From contig NZ_FULE01000039.1 in NCBI RefSeq assembly GCF_900163965.1, forward strand, positions 62,001-126,000: a stretch of 64,000 nucleotides of DNA. The letters are read 5' to 3'. A program made the translations under genes and the position numbers. This DNA comes from Vibrio ruber DSM 16370. Lineage in GTDB: Bacteria; Pseudomonadota; Gammaproteobacteria; Enterobacterales; Vibrionaceae. Positions 55,229-64,000 of this stretch are shown here, one piece after another. The notes beneath the pieces were generated by a model that ran no database searches, was not told where the DNA came from, and worked only from the letters and a program-made list of their open reading frames with translations. Every line of letters starts with the position of its first letter. Position 1 is the stretch's first letter.

Positions 55229-57262
55229 CTACTCCTGCTCCTGATCCTTTGGAACCTGTTCGAGAAATGCCTGTAATTCTTCCGGATAATGACTCTGAAG
55301 ATTAAACGCAGGGATCACCGGCGTTTTCTTATCACCCATTAATTTCAGACCTTTTTCGGCTTTGACCAGCTGCTCAGCCCGAATGAAGTTATATTTGCGT
55401 TGAGTGACACCATCTGCTGTCATGCCATCACGAATGATTGTCGGCTTAATAAAGACCATCAGATTGCGTTTTTCAACTTTGGTGCTGGTTGAACGGAATA
55501 GGTATCCCAGCAAAGGAATATCGCCGAGTAAAGGAACTTTCGAGTCACTTTCCTGAGTGCGTTCATCGATCATCCCGCCCAAGACCAGCATTTGACCATC
55601 TTTGACCATGACCGAGGTGTTTAACTGACGTTTGGCAAAACGGACATCAACAGCACCGTTAGCGGCCAGCACATTCGAGACTTCCTGCTCGATATTGAGC
55701 AGAACTGAATCTCCTTCATTGATTTGGGGAACTACCTTTAATTTAATCCCGACCTCTTTACGGTCAACAGTTTGGAAAGGATTGTCATTCCCGGAGCTTG
55801 AGGTTGCCCCAGTCAACACAGGAACTTCTTCACCAACCACAAATGAAGCTTCACCGTTATCCATGACCGTGATACTCGGTGATGATAAGATATTGGAACT
55901 GGAGTCTTTGGAAACCGCACTGATGAGCGATGTCCAGTCACCCATCACAATACTGACCGCGGCACCTTCTACACCACTCAATGCATCAGACAGCGACTTA
56001 TAGTCACCGGACTCTGTCGTCGTATAAGGCCGACGATTACCATTATTATCGGTGTAATACTCAGTGCTAACCTGATCTTTTGCTTCTTCCAGACCAACCA
56101 TCACCTTACCGATAGAAGCGCCACTGTTACCAAACTGGATTTCCGAACCGCTTTCAATCGAACCCCATTGAACCCCGAGATTAATCCCTTCTCCTTCAGA
56201 CATTTCGACGATCAAAGCTTCAATCAGTACCTGAGCCCGACGAATATCTAACTGGCTGATAACATCCAGTAAGGGCTTCATAATATCTTGCGGCGCACTC
56301 AGAATCAGAGAGTTAGTGTCCTTGTGAGCAGCGATGGTGACGTCCGTCCGACTGGAAGGAACCGATTTTTGCTCTCCCTGCTTTTCCGACTGAATATTAT
56401 CAGAGACACCTTTCAGCACATCGACCAAGTCTTCAGCTTTCGCATACTTCAGATATACCACCCGGTGGTTACTCTTGGTTGCCATTTCGATATCAAGCCG
56501 TTTAATTAACCGTACGATGCGCTTTCTGACTTTCGGATCTCCGGAGATCAGGATCGAATTCGTCCGATCATCAGCAACCACTTGCGGCTGAAGAATTTGC
56601 GGCAGGCTTCTTGTTTCTTTATTGGTATCAAGCGCACTGACAATTCGTACAATCTCCGGCGCTGAAGCATTGGTCAGTGTTACCACATCAATATCCGTGT
56701 TCCCGGCTTGGTCAACCCGGTCAATAATTTGCGCCAAGCGATCCACAACTGCGGCACGCCCGGTCAGCAAAATGATATTCGCAGGTTCATAGTGAACCAC
56801 ATTACCGGAGCCAGCATTATTCACTAATTGACGCAATAACGGAGATAACTCTTTAACCGACACATTGTGCACCGAAACAACACGGGTAATGACACTGTCA
56901 GCATCGGTGTTACCGGATGAATCCAATACAGGAATAGCTGAGGTTTTCGCATCCTTCGATTTAATGACTTTCAGTACACCGTTGTCCATTTCAACCACGG
57001 CAAAACCATAAACTTCCAAAACATTCAGAAAGAAACCGTAGTATTGGTCATCACTGAGCGTGTCATAACTCCGTACATCGATTTTGCCGCGTACGGACGG
57101 ATCAACAATAATTGTTTTATGTAAATTACGACCGACAATGTTAATAAATTCCTGAATATCAGTGCCTTTAAAATTGACGCTGTACTCGTTCGCCAAAGCT
57201 ACCGGAGAAAGCATCATACTCCCTAACAACAGCCACGCGCTTTTTTTTAGCCAATACTTCAC
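55229..57262 (-). CDS. gspD: Type II secretion outer-membrane secretin GspD
   Basis: Protein of 677 residues. Signal peptide to about residue 24 ([14 protein letters not shown]). N0 domain ([20 protein letters not shown]), N1-N3 repeats, and the secretin channel with [16 protein letters not shown] near 590. The 15-mer gate for folded proteins. Start is GTG 57262 with GGGAG seven bases upstream. gspC lies 33 bases upstream. Confidence 0.96.
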   Translation of the reverse strand: MKYWLKKSAWLLLGSMMLSPVALANEYSVNFKGTDIQEFINIVGRNLHKTIIVDPSVRGKIDVRSYDTLSDDQYYGFFLNVLEVYGFAVVEMDNGVLKVIKSKDAKTSAIPVLDSSGNTDADSVITRVVSVHNVSVKELSPLLRQLVNNAGSGNVVHYEPANIILLTGRAAVVDRLAQIIDRVDQAGNTDIDVVTLTNASAPEIVRIVSALDTNKETRSLPQILQPQVVADDRTNSILISGDPKVRKRIVRLIKRLDIEMATKSNHRVVYLKYAKAEDLVDVLKGVSDNIQSEKQGEQKSVPSSRTDVTIAAHKDTNSLILSAPQDIMKPLLDVISQLDIRRAQVLIEALIVEMSEGEGINLGVQWGSIESGSEIQFGNSGASIGKVMVGLEEAKDQVSTEYYTDNNGNRRPYTTTESGDYKSLSDALSGVEGAAVSIVMGDWTSLISAVSKDSSSNILSSPSITVMDNGEASFVVGEEVPVLTGATSSSGNDNPFQTVDRKEVGIKLKVVPQINEGDSVLLNIEQEVSNVLAANGAVDVRFAKRQLNTSVMVKDGQMLVLGGMIDERTQESDSKVPLLGDIPLLGYLFRSTSTKVEKRNLMVFIKPTIIRDGMTADGVTQRKYNFIRAEQLVKAEKGLKLMGDKKTPVIPAFNLQSHYPEELQAFLEQVPKDQEQE

Positions 57263-57295
57263 GTCTTTACTCCCTCAATGCCTAGCGACGCTGCA

Positions 57296-58240
57296 TTAAA
57301 ATTGAATATATATATCATGAGTCTGCCCATTTCTTTCTACTGTAATCTTTACATTCGAAAGGTCTGATAAGACCGAAGAGATATCTGACATTGCACTTTC
57401 CTTTCTTAAATCGACATCATTCAATGCAACGGCAATATCACCATTCTCTAATCCGACAGATTGAAATAATTCCGGTGAACGCCCGGGACTCAAACGGTAA
57501 CCGAGAATATCATCATCTCGTCTCATTTGAGACAAACGAACATATTGAAATAAAGTCTGTGGATTTTCCGCAATTTCATGCTTGATTTCAGCCAGTCGTT
57601 CCGACTGGGTACTCAGCTCACCGGTATCATAATTGACAAAATCATCCGGAGACGGGTTATTCAGCACAGCAGGCGGCTGACTATCCGTACTGCCCAGACG
57701 GCTGTATTCCACATCCTCCAGCATGAGTGTTTCATTTCTGCCGGAATTACGGATAATCACCCGATCATTCAAAACCGATTCCAGCGTTACCCGCGTTCCT
57801 TCAATGCGTTCCTTCAGGCCGTAAGTTGCCTGAACGCCTTGATAATCAATAATCGCAAGATCTTCCGTATTGTTATCACTCACAACAACACCAACAAGCT
57901 TCAGGTTTAATTTTGTTTTCGGGGCATTGACGACATGCTCTTGAACAACAGGCTTATCACTCTGCTTTTGTAGTTCACCAAAGAGTTGCTTTTCCTTCAC
58001 AAATGCACTGTCAAAATGATTGGTTGTCCCTCTGGATTCAGAGGAAGAAGGCGGTTTCCATGACTGAACCTGCATCGTTTCAAATGGTGCCCAGACCAAC
58101 TGACCGAATATCCAGACGACAATTACCCATATTCCCACTGAAATAATGGTGCTGAATAATGATTGATAGTGAATGAAAGAACGCAATAAAGACATGAATA
58201 ACGCAGGTACTGAGTTCTTTAGTGTGTCAACGTGTGGCAA
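57296..58240 (-). CDS. gspC: Type II secretion protein GspC
   Basis: Protein of 314 residues linking the inner-membrane platform to GspD. One TM (about 30-52, ending FGQLVW), the homology region (about 108-172, KLNLKLVGVVVSDNNTED then VQATYGLKERIEGT) and a C-terminal PDZ domain (about 230-314) ending DIYIQF. The chosen TTG 58240 gives a pre-TM length close to V. cholerae EpsC and has AAGGG seven bases upstream. ATG 58195 (299 residues) is possible but has no ribosome site. First gene of the operon. The 205 bases to hslR hold the divergent promoters. Confidence 0.88.
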   Translation of the reverse strand: MPHVDTLKNSVPALFMSLLRSFIHYQSLFSTIISVGIWVIVVWIFGQLVWAPFETMQVQSWKPPSSSESRGTTNHFDSAFVKEKQLFGELQKQSDKPVVQEHVVNAPKTKLNLKLVGVVVSDNNTEDLAIIDYQGVQATYGLKERIEGTRVTLESVLNDRVIIRNSGRNETLMLEDVEYSRLGSTDSQPPAVLNNPSPDDFVNYDTGELSTQSERLAEIKHEIAENPQTLFQYVRLSQMRRDDDILGYRLSPGRSPELFQSVGLENGDIAVALNDVDLRKESAMSDISSVLSDLSNVKITVERNGQTHDIYIQF

Positions 58241-58445
58241 TCTCTAACCCTTTGAATTTATCCCTGATTAATTGACGTAACCGATTCTGTTACACCATAT
58301 TAAGATCCTGACTAATATAACACACCCAATTTACTATCCACTGTTTTATACTCAAATTTCATCATTTTCTTGAAAACCTAGGGATAAACCACCATTTATC
58401 CTTTTATTATTGAGTAAAACAACATATTCAGAGGATGATTTTGCG

Positions 58446-58832
58446 ATGAGTTCTAGCGAAGACCCGGTACGACTAGATAAATGGCTCTGGGCTGCACGGT
58501 TTTATAAAACCCGTTCGATTGCCAGAACGATGGTTGACGGTGGTAAAGTCCACTATAATGGGCAACGGTCGAAACCAAGTAAAATCGTAGAAGTCGGTGC
58601 AACTGTCACGCTTAGACAAGGTCAGGAAGAAAAAGTTGTCATTATTGATAAAATATCAGACCAACGTAGAGGCGCGCCCGAAGCACAAACCTTATATACA
58701 GAAACGGCGGAAAGCATTAAAAAACGCGAAGCACATGCGATGCAACGTAAATTGAATGCACATAACCCGAGTCCGGATAAGCGTCCCGATAAAAAGCAAC
58801 GACGCGATATCATCAAATTTAAACATCAATAA
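58446..58832 (+). CDS. hslR: Ribosome-associated heat shock protein Hsp15
   Basis: Protein of 128 residues (E. coli 133) with an S4-type RNA-binding fold: RLDKWLWAARFYKTRS, VHYNGQRSKPSKIVE. The basic C-terminal tail ends DKKQRRDIIKFKHQ. It binds nascent-chain-blocked 50S subunits and recycles them after heat shock. ATG 58446 aligns with the family. The frame extends upstream to TTG 58410 without support. Operon with hslO, 24 bases apart, as in E. coli. Confidence 0.94.
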   Translation: MSSSEDPVRLDKWLWAARFYKTRSIARTMVDGGKVHYNGQRSKPSKIVEVGATVTLRQGQEEKVVIIDKISDQRRGAPEAQTLYTETAESIKKREAHAMQRKLNAHNPSPDKRPDKKQRRDIIKFKHQ

Positions 58833-58856
58833 AGAACCTAAGCTGGAGTTTCCTTC

Positions 58857-59732
58857 ATGGCAAGCAATATGTTAAATCGCTACCTGTTTGACGAGTTATC
58901 AGTCCGTGGCGAGCTGGTACAACTGGATGACGTTTATCAACAAGTCGTGTCCAGTCAGGAATATCCGGCACCAATTCAATCTTTACTGGGAGAATTACTC
59001 GTTGCAACGTCTCTGCTAACCGCGACACTCAAGTTTGAAGGTTCGATTACGATGCAGATTCAGGGTAATGGCCCCGTATCGCTGGCTGTCCTCAATGGCG
59101 ATCATAAGCAGAATGTCCGTGGTGTTGCCCGTTGGAAAGGCGACATCCCTGAAGGCGCAACCTTACACCAGTTGGTGGGAGATGGTCACTTAGTGATTAC
59201 CATCGACCCGGATAAAGGTGAACGCTACCAAGGTATTGTCGCTTTGGAAGGCGACTGCTTGGCCAGTGTTCTGGAAAGTTACTTTGCTCAGTCGGAACAG
59301 TTGAAAACACGGTTATGGATTAGAACAGGACAATCAGAAGAAAAGCTCTGCGCGGCAGGAATGCTCCTACAAATCATGCCGGATGGCACTGGTTCACCGG
59401 ACGATTTCGAACACCTTGAGCAGCTAACCGATACGATTAAAGATGAAGAGCTATTTTCTCTACCAGCCAATGAATTGCTCTATCGCTTGTACAATCAGGA
59501 AACCGTGCGATTGTTTGACCCCCAGCCAGTGACTTTCCACTGTGGTTGCTCCCGACAGCGCTGTGGTGCCGCAATTATCACGCTCCCTGAAGAAGAAGTA
59601 AAAGAAATGCTGGCAGAAAACCCAGTCATTGCACTTCATTGTGAATACTGTGGTACCGATTATCAGTTTGATGAAAATGATATCAAAGAGTTACGTTATA
59701 GCGCTTTGGAACAAAACAAAACCATCCATTAA
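58857..59732 (+). CDS. hslO: Redox-regulated chaperone Hsp33
   Basis: Protein of 291 residues (E. coli 292). The ATP-independent holdase is activated by oxidation. The C-terminal zinc centre C-x-C ... C-x2-C is intact ([10 protein letters not shown] and HCEYCGTDY). N-terminal [20 protein letters not shown] 58857 has GGAG upstream. Protects proteins against oxidative and bleach stress with Hsp15 upstream. A hairpin terminator follows. Confidence 0.96.
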   Translation: MASNMLNRYLFDELSVRGELVQLDDVYQQVVSSQEYPAPIQSLLGELLVATSLLTATLKFEGSITMQIQGNGPVSLAVLNGDHKQNVRGVARWKGDIPEGATLHQLVGDGHLVITIDPDKGERYQGIVALEGDCLASVLESYFAQSEQLKTRLWIRTGQSEEKLCAAGMLLQIMPDGTGSPDDFEHLEQLTDTIKDEELFSLPANELLYRLYNQETVRLFDPQPVTFHCGCSRQRCGAAIITLPEEEVKEMLAENPVIALHCEYCGTDYQFDENDIKELRYSALEQNKTIH

Positions 59733-59767
59733 TTTTCATCAATTATTAAGCATTTCTTTCATCCTCC

Positions 59768-59796
59768 AAGCCAGTTGAAAAACTGGCTTTATTGTT
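59768..59796 (+). terminator. Rho-independent terminator of hslRO
   Basis: AAGCCAGTT (59768-59776), GAAA loop, AACTGGCTT (59781-59789), followed by TATTGTTTATT. About 35 bases after the hslO stop. Confidence 0.8.
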
Positions 59797-60074
59797 TATT
59801 CGGCAATATAAAAAACTACTTAATCCATAAAAACCAACATTTTAACAACACTTAATTTGCATAAATTAATAATTTCTATTACCTAGTCTAAACTAGTCTC
59901 TATAAGTTAGAATAACTTACCCTAATATGTGACGAGACACCTAAATACTCATAGTAAATGTGGGTATTTTTTGAACCATCTCCCTGTTTTGGATGGTGCT
60001 CGTTGCTAGCATGGCATACAGGTTAAATAAAAGAATTCTTACAAAATCTCTACAATTCCTACAAAGGAGCACCT
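59797..60074 (+). promoter_or_regulatory. pckA upstream region with dyad and terminator-like leader hairpin
   Basis: A 278-base gap. A perfect 7-3-7 inverted repeat TAAGTTA (59903-59909) and TAACTTA (59913-59919) could be an operator. ATGTGA near 59926-59931 is only a CRP half-site. At 59943-59972, AAATACTCA pairs with TGGGTATTT (one G-U pair) and a run of T follows, forming a terminator-like hairpin about 100 bases before the pckA start. A further short hairpin (ACCATC 59975-59980 with GATGGT 59992-59997) lies after it. This layout fits either leader attenuation or the 3' end of a small RNA. Both are inference. AAAGGAG before ATG 60075 is the ribosome site. Confidence 0.45.
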
Positions 60075-61706
60075 ATGACCGTAATGGAACAAATAAAGGC
60101 TGCAAATATGGATCTGACCTCTTATGGCATCACCGATGTCACCGAAGTTATTCATAACCCAAGTTATGAGCAGTTATTCGACGAAGAAACAGCCCCTAAC
60201 TTAGAAGGTTATGAAAAAGGTATCGTGACCGAGTTAGGCGCGGTTGCTGTTGATACCGGCATTTTTACCGGCCGTTCCCCAAAAGATAAATACATTGTGA
60301 AAGATGACACGACAAAAGATAATTTTTGGTGGACGTCTGACACAGTCAAGAATGATAACAAACCCATTACTCAGGCAGTTTGGGATGATCTAAAACAACT
60401 GGTCACCAAACAGCTTTCCGGGAAACGGTTGTTTGTGGTCGATGGTTACTGTGGTGCCAACCCAGACACTCGTCTTTGTGTTCGCTTTATCACAGAAGTT
60501 GCTTGGCAAGCACATTTTGTGAAAAACATGTTTATCCGTCCAAGTGAGGAAGAACTGGCCACGTTTGAACCTAACTTTGTGGTGATGAATGGGGCGAAAT
60601 GCACCAATTCAAACTGGGAAGCTCATGGCCTGAACTCAGAAAACTTTACGGTCTTTAACCTGACAGAGAAAATGCAGCTGATTGGCGGCACTTGGTATGG
60701 CGGCGAAATGAAGAAAGGTATTTTCGCCATGATGAATTATTTCTTGCCACTCAAAGGCATTGCATCAATGCACTGCTCTGCCAATATGGGTAAAGATGGT
60801 GATGTTGCCGTTTTCTTCGGTCTATCCGGTACCGGGAAAACAACATTATCGACCGATCCCAAACGAGCGCTGATTGGTGATGACGAACACGGCTGGGATG
60901 ATGATGGTGTCTTCAACTTTGAGGGCGGATGCTATGCCAAGACCATCAAACTATCCAAAGAAGCTGAGCCTGATATTTACCATGCGATTCGCAGAGATGC
61001 CTTGCTAGAAAACGTCACCGTTCGTGCTGATGGCACTGTCGATTTCGATGATGGGTCCAAAACAGAAAATACACGTGTTTCTTATCCGATTTATCATATT
61101 GATAATATCGTTAAACCCGTTTCGAAAGGCGGACATGCAAGTAAGGTTATCTTCTTATCTGCTGATGCGTTCGGTGTGCTGCCTCCGGTTTCCAAGCTGA
61201 CACCTGAGCAGACCAAGTATCACTTCCTCTCCGGTTTTACCGCAAAACTGGCAGGTACAGAGCGTGGCATTACTGAACCGACGCCAACATTCTCCGCTTG
61301 TTTCGGGGCTGCATTCCTGACATTGCACCCAACCAAATATGCGGAAGTGCTGGTCAAACGTATGAAAGCAGCGGGTGCAGAAGCTTATCTCGTCAATACT
61401 GGCTGGAATGGTACCGGGAAACGGATTTCAATTCAGGATACCCGGGCGATCATTGATGCCATCCTTGATGGTTCGATCGAGAAAGCATCAACCAAAACCA
61501 TCCCGATCTTTAATCTTGAAGTTCCAACGTCATTACCAAACGTGAATTCTGAGATTCTCGATCCGCGGGATACATATGTCGATGCACTGCAATGGGAAAG
61601 CAAAGCTAAAGACCTCGCCTCTCGTTTTGTGAAAAACTTTGCTAAATATACCGATAATGATGAAGGCAAAGCACTCATTTCTGCCGGACCGCAAATCGAC
61701 GAATAA
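60075..61706 (+). CDS. pckA: Phosphoenolpyruvate carboxykinase (ATP)
   Basis: Protein of 543 residues (E. coli 540) converting oxaloacetate and ATP to PEP, CO2 and ADP for gluconeogenesis. Motifs: [13 protein letters not shown], the kinase P-loop [12 protein letters not shown], the metal site [12 protein letters not shown] and the ATP type [14 protein letters not shown]. Cytoplasmic. Probably catabolite regulated. Such genes are needed for growth on acetate and other acids, linking it with acs at 11.8 kb. A strong terminator follows. Confidence 0.97.
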   Translation: MTVMEQIKAANMDLTSYGITDVTEVIHNPSYEQLFDEETAPNLEGYEKGIVTELGAVAVDTGIFTGRSPKDKYIVKDDTTKDNFWWTSDTVKNDNKPITQAVWDDLKQLVTKQLSGKRLFVVDGYCGANPDTRLCVRFITEVAWQAHFVKNMFIRPSEEELATFEPNFVVMNGAKCTNSNWEAHGLNSENFTVFNLTEKMQLIGGTWYGGEMKKGIFAMMNYFLPLKGIASMHCSANMGKDGDVAVFFGLSGTGKTTLSTDPKRALIGDDEHGWDDDGVFNFEGGCYAKTIKLSKEAEPDIYHAIRRDALLENVTVRADGTVDFDDGSKTENTRVSYPIYHIDNIVKPVSKGGHASKVIFLSADAFGVLPPVSKLTPEQTKYHFLSGFTAKLAGTERGITEPTPTFSACFGAAFLTLHPTKYAEVLVKRMKAAGAEAYLVNTGWNGTGKRISIQDTRAIIDAILDGSIEKASTKTIPIFNLEVPTSLPNVNSEILDPRDTYVDALQWESKAKDLASRFVKNFAKYTDNDEGKALISAGPQIDE

Positions 61707-61724
61707 ACCGTTTAAAATATCAGC

Positions 61725-61750
61725 AAGCCCCTATTTTCAGGGGCTTTTTT
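61725..61750 (+). terminator. Rho-independent terminator of pckA
   Basis: AAGCCCCT (61725-61732), 6-base loop, AGGGGCTT (61739-61746) followed by more T. About 19 bases after the pckA stop. Confidence 0.92.
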
Positions 61751-61828
61751 CTAATAACACAAATTTTGTTGAAGCAAAGCGATTTTTGTTCCAATCTGTT
61801 AGGCCGAATGAATCAATGGTCTTAAACA

Positions 61829-63757
61829 ATGAAAACAGGCATTATCCGGATATTTCTTGTATCTCTTCTGCTTATCCTGATGGGGCTCACCGCCGGGATC
61901 GTGGTGATTCAGTCTCGCTATCTCACACCTGTTGCGCAATGGACCATCCAAAAAATAGGATTCCCGGATTTTCACGCTCAGCAAATTAGTTACCAATATC
62001 CGTTTCACCTGAAATTTGAGCACGTCACACTCTCTCAACAACTCGCTCCGCTCCAAACTGTCGATGTATGGCTCAACCCTGACCAAAGCACCCTCAGCCA
62101 GCTCGTATTCGACAGTGTACTCATTGATGGGCTCACCCTAAGCAACGAGCGTGAATCTCTACCTGCTTCGTTACAGACCCTAAAAATCAACCAACTCGCT
62201 ATCCGCAACCTTTCGGTTACAACCCCCGACGATCTGATCATTCACGGGCTCAATGTGCAAATTCAGAACCCGACTTGGAATGCGGCAAACGCTTATCTAC
62301 CTTATGGTGATATCCAGCTGTATGCGTCTCAGGTTATGTGGCAAGGAGAAACGCTCACCGATCTGCTCATGACGGGTAGCTATCAATCACAACATAGCCA
62401 GATCGATAGCCTGACCGCAAAATGGCGAGGAGCTTCACTTTCCTTGCAAGCAGAAACGAACGGACAACGCTGGTCCATCGAGAATTTAACCACAGAGAAG
62501 TTGAACTTGTCTCAGTCTCAGTTGCAACAACTGTCGCATAAATTCCGGGATCTGATTGAACAGCATATCGCACAAATTGAGCGGCTTGATCTGTTAAACA
62601 GCCAACTCAATATGCCACGTATCCAGTTAAATAATTTTGATTTATCCCTCACAGATTTTTACCCGGCCGCATCAGGGGCGCTCTGGAAACAGAATCATGC
62701 AGTGCTTTCATTAGATGCAGAAAGCCTGGTACTCGATAAAATGATGTGGATAGAGCCCAGTATCAACCTTATCCTGACCCCCGGCCAGTTAGATGTCGAT
62801 GACTTTAGTGCAACGCTCATGGACGGCCAGTTCCATGCATCCGGCTCAATCACACCCGAGGCGGTAACTATCCGGGATTTACAGGCTCAGAGTGTGAAAA
62901 TGTTTATCGAGTCAGGTTCTGAGCCTGACTTCATTTGGCTTGCATCACTCATACCCTCATTCAAACAAGTGAATGTCGAACAACTGAAGATTCGGAACAG
63001 CCAGGTTATCCAGCTCGCCCATCAGCCTTATTGGCAATTATCAGGGATCAATACGGATATCGATCAGGCTCAACTGCTCAATGATCAACAGTGGGGGCTA
63101 TGGCAGGGTACTGCGAGAGTTTCCGTCAATAATCTCAGCTATGGTCAGTTCGTAGTATCCCAAGGATTAGTCGAAATGCACAGTCAGGCGCAGAACTGGA
63201 TACTGGATCGACTATTTCTTCCTTTCTCCAAAGGATATCTGGCCGCCAAAGGACAATGGCAATATGGATTGAAAGGTGCACCATGGCAATTTTCAGTTGA
63301 CGCGGATAGCCTGCCCCTGAATCTGTTTAAACATCTTCCGCTCCACCTGAAGGGTATTGCTGATTTGTCAGGTTCGGCGCAGGGGCTTTCCGGAGACGCC
63401 GTGATTATCAATCACACTTTAAGTGGCTTATTGAATCTGGATATCCGAGAGGGTCAACTCCAGCTACCGGACAGCAATGAGCAGCCAAGAGATTTTTCCA
63501 TAAATGATATTAAAATCACCGGAGACCGAGGAAAACTAACCGTACCTGAAGTGCACTTAACAGCCGACGCACTCAATGCAACCATCAGCGGCCACTGGGA
63601 TTTAACTCAGTCTGAAGCAGGCTCGTTAACACTCGCGGTGACAACCGGGGAGAAACAAACGCATTACAACTTACTCGAACCGGCGAAAACAGTACCACAG
63701 GCTCCCCAGTCCGAATCAGGCTCTACACAAGAAGCCCAGCATTCATCGGCCAATTAA
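61829..63757 (+). CDS. AsmA family protein
   Basis: Protein of 642 residues. N-terminal signal anchor (IIRIFLVSLLLILMGLTAGIVV) and a long periplasmic beta-rich region of repeated Leu/Ile-X-Leu strands, with the C-terminal AsmA-like segment (LKGIADLSGSAQGLSGDAVI then LTADALNATISGHWDL). AsmA-like proteins span the periplasm and help move phospholipids to the outer membrane. Which paralogue this is remains unclear. The Gln/Ser-rich tail is likely disordered. Its last 15 bases overlap the convergent thioesterase gene. Confidence 0.75.
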   Translation: MKTGIIRIFLVSLLLILMGLTAGIVVIQSRYLTPVAQWTIQKIGFPDFHAQQISYQYPFHLKFEHVTLSQQLAPLQTVDVWLNPDQSTLSQLVFDSVLIDGLTLSNERESLPASLQTLKINQLAIRNLSVTTPDDLIIHGLNVQIQNPTWNAANAYLPYGDIQLYASQVMWQGETLTDLLMTGSYQSQHSQIDSLTAKWRGASLSLQAETNGQRWSIENLTTEKLNLSQSQLQQLSHKFRDLIEQHIAQIERLDLLNSQLNMPRIQLNNFDLSLTDFYPAASGALWKQNHAVLSLDAESLVLDKMMWIEPSINLILTPGQLDVDDFSATLMDGQFHASGSITPEAVTIRDLQAQSVKMFIESGSEPDFIWLASLIPSFKQVNVEQLKIRNSQVIQLAHQPYWQLSGINTDIDQAQLLNDQQWGLWQGTARVSVNNLSYGQFVVSQGLVEMHSQAQNWILDRLFLPFSKGYLAAKGQWQYGLKGAPWQFSVDADSLPLNLFKHLPLHLKGIADLSGSAQGLSGDAVIINHTLSGLLNLDIREGQLQLPDSNEQPRDFSINDIKITGDRGKLTVPEVHLTADALNATISGHWDLTQSEAGSLTLAVTTGEKQTHYNLLEPAKTVPQAPQSESGSTQEAQHSSAN

Positions 63758-64000
63758 CGTCTTATAATTTGGGATTAACATGTAGGTTCCGACAAACTGA
63801 ACCGCAGGTTGATCCCCACTTTTAATCGTTACATTCACAATGATCCGGGCTTTACGCCCAGACTCGAGACGATCCAGATCCCCACTGATATCATCTAATG
63901 AGGTCACAGCGAGCGGACTCTCCCAAACAGGCTGACGATAGCGAATCCGGCTATCGACCATCACAATATCACCGTAAAGATTGCGCTCTCGCATCAGTAA
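63743..64000 (-). CDS. YiiD C-terminal-type hotdog thioesterase (3' part, cut by window edge)
   Basis: C-terminal 85 residues of a minus-strand gene whose start lies beyond the window. The frame is open to base 64000, so the internal ATG 63994 is not its start. The visible part LLMRERNLYGDIVMVDSRIRY followed by QPVWESPLAV and GDLDRLESGRKARIIVNVTI has the pattern of the YiiD_C putative thioesterase domain (hotdog fold). Vibrio genomes have such a gene near pckA. Substrate unknown. Its 3' end overlaps the AsmA-like gene by 15 bases. Confidence 0.75.
   Translation of the reverse strand, partial: LLMRERNLYGDIVMVDSRIRYRQPVWESPLAVTSLDDISGDLDRLESGRKARIIVNVTIKSGDQPAVQFVGTYMLIPNYKTLIGR

Noticed and set aside
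1..64000. CRISPR arrays, tRNA or rRNA genes, insertion sequences, prophage
   Set aside because: No regularly spaced repeats, tRNA cloverleaf pattern, transposase or phage structural gene could be recognised by eye anywhere in the window.

Overview
The window looks like chromosome I of a Vibrio or close relative (Gammaproteobacteria, Vibrionaceae). The basis is gene order and protein similarity recalled from known Vibrio genomes: rho-trxA-rhlB-gppA, aroQ-accB-accC, prmA-dusB-fis, purH-purD, greB-tex, bioH/comF-nfuA-nudE-cysQ, a complete gspC-to-gspN (eps) type II secretion operon, hslR-hslO and pckA all occur as conserved blocks. No rRNA, tRNA, CRISPR array, insertion sequence or prophage was recognised. 

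Layout. 1-4000: end-truncated rho, trxA, and the rhlB-gppA pair. 4071-13837: an acetate-metabolism neighbourhood with a CrbS-type transporter/histidine kinase hybrid, an MFS transporter, a cNMP-binding/CBS/DUF294 protein, a DEDDh exonuclease and acs. 14318-19161: fatty-acid and translation housekeeping (aroQ, accB, accC, prmA, dusB, fis). 19268-23773: an accessory, AT-rich block on the minus strand holding a pyocin-type polymorphic toxin with an HNH-like C-terminus, a predicted immunity protein, a small membrane protein, a DUF2971 protein, and about 560 bases with little coding content. 23774-24982: a short-chain dehydrogenase divergent from an HxlR regulator. 25068-30998: a dabB-dabA-sua5 operon whose stop and start codons overlap at both junctions, divergent from an NhaR-like LysR regulator. 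31170-42451: two Cache-domain chemoreceptors, manA, purH-purD, greB, tex. 42493-46910: an uncharacterised conserved gene, bioH, comF, nfuA, nudE, cysQ. 46986-58240: the type II secretion operon on the minus strand, reading gspC to gspN. 58446-64000: hslR-hslO, pckA, an AsmA-like protein and an end-truncated YiiD-type thioesterase. 

How the genes fit together. CrbS-type kinases control acs in vibrios, so the 4-14 kb block probably forms an acetate-switch locus. DabAB concentrates dissolved inorganic carbon. Here it is translationally coupled to Sua5, an enzyme that uses bicarbonate to make threonylcarbamoyl-AMP for tRNA t6A, which is the most interesting functional link in the window. The toxin block is a compact effector-immunity cassette placed just after the fis terminator. 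The gsp operon encodes the inner-membrane platform, ATPase, pseudopilins and secretin needed to secrete folded exoproteins. It lacks a prepilin peptidase, which must be encoded elsewhere. 

Limits: everything here is read by eye. Family calls rest on recognised motifs and remembered homologues, and no database search or base-composition calculation was run. Two genes (rho and the thioesterase) are cut by the window edges.
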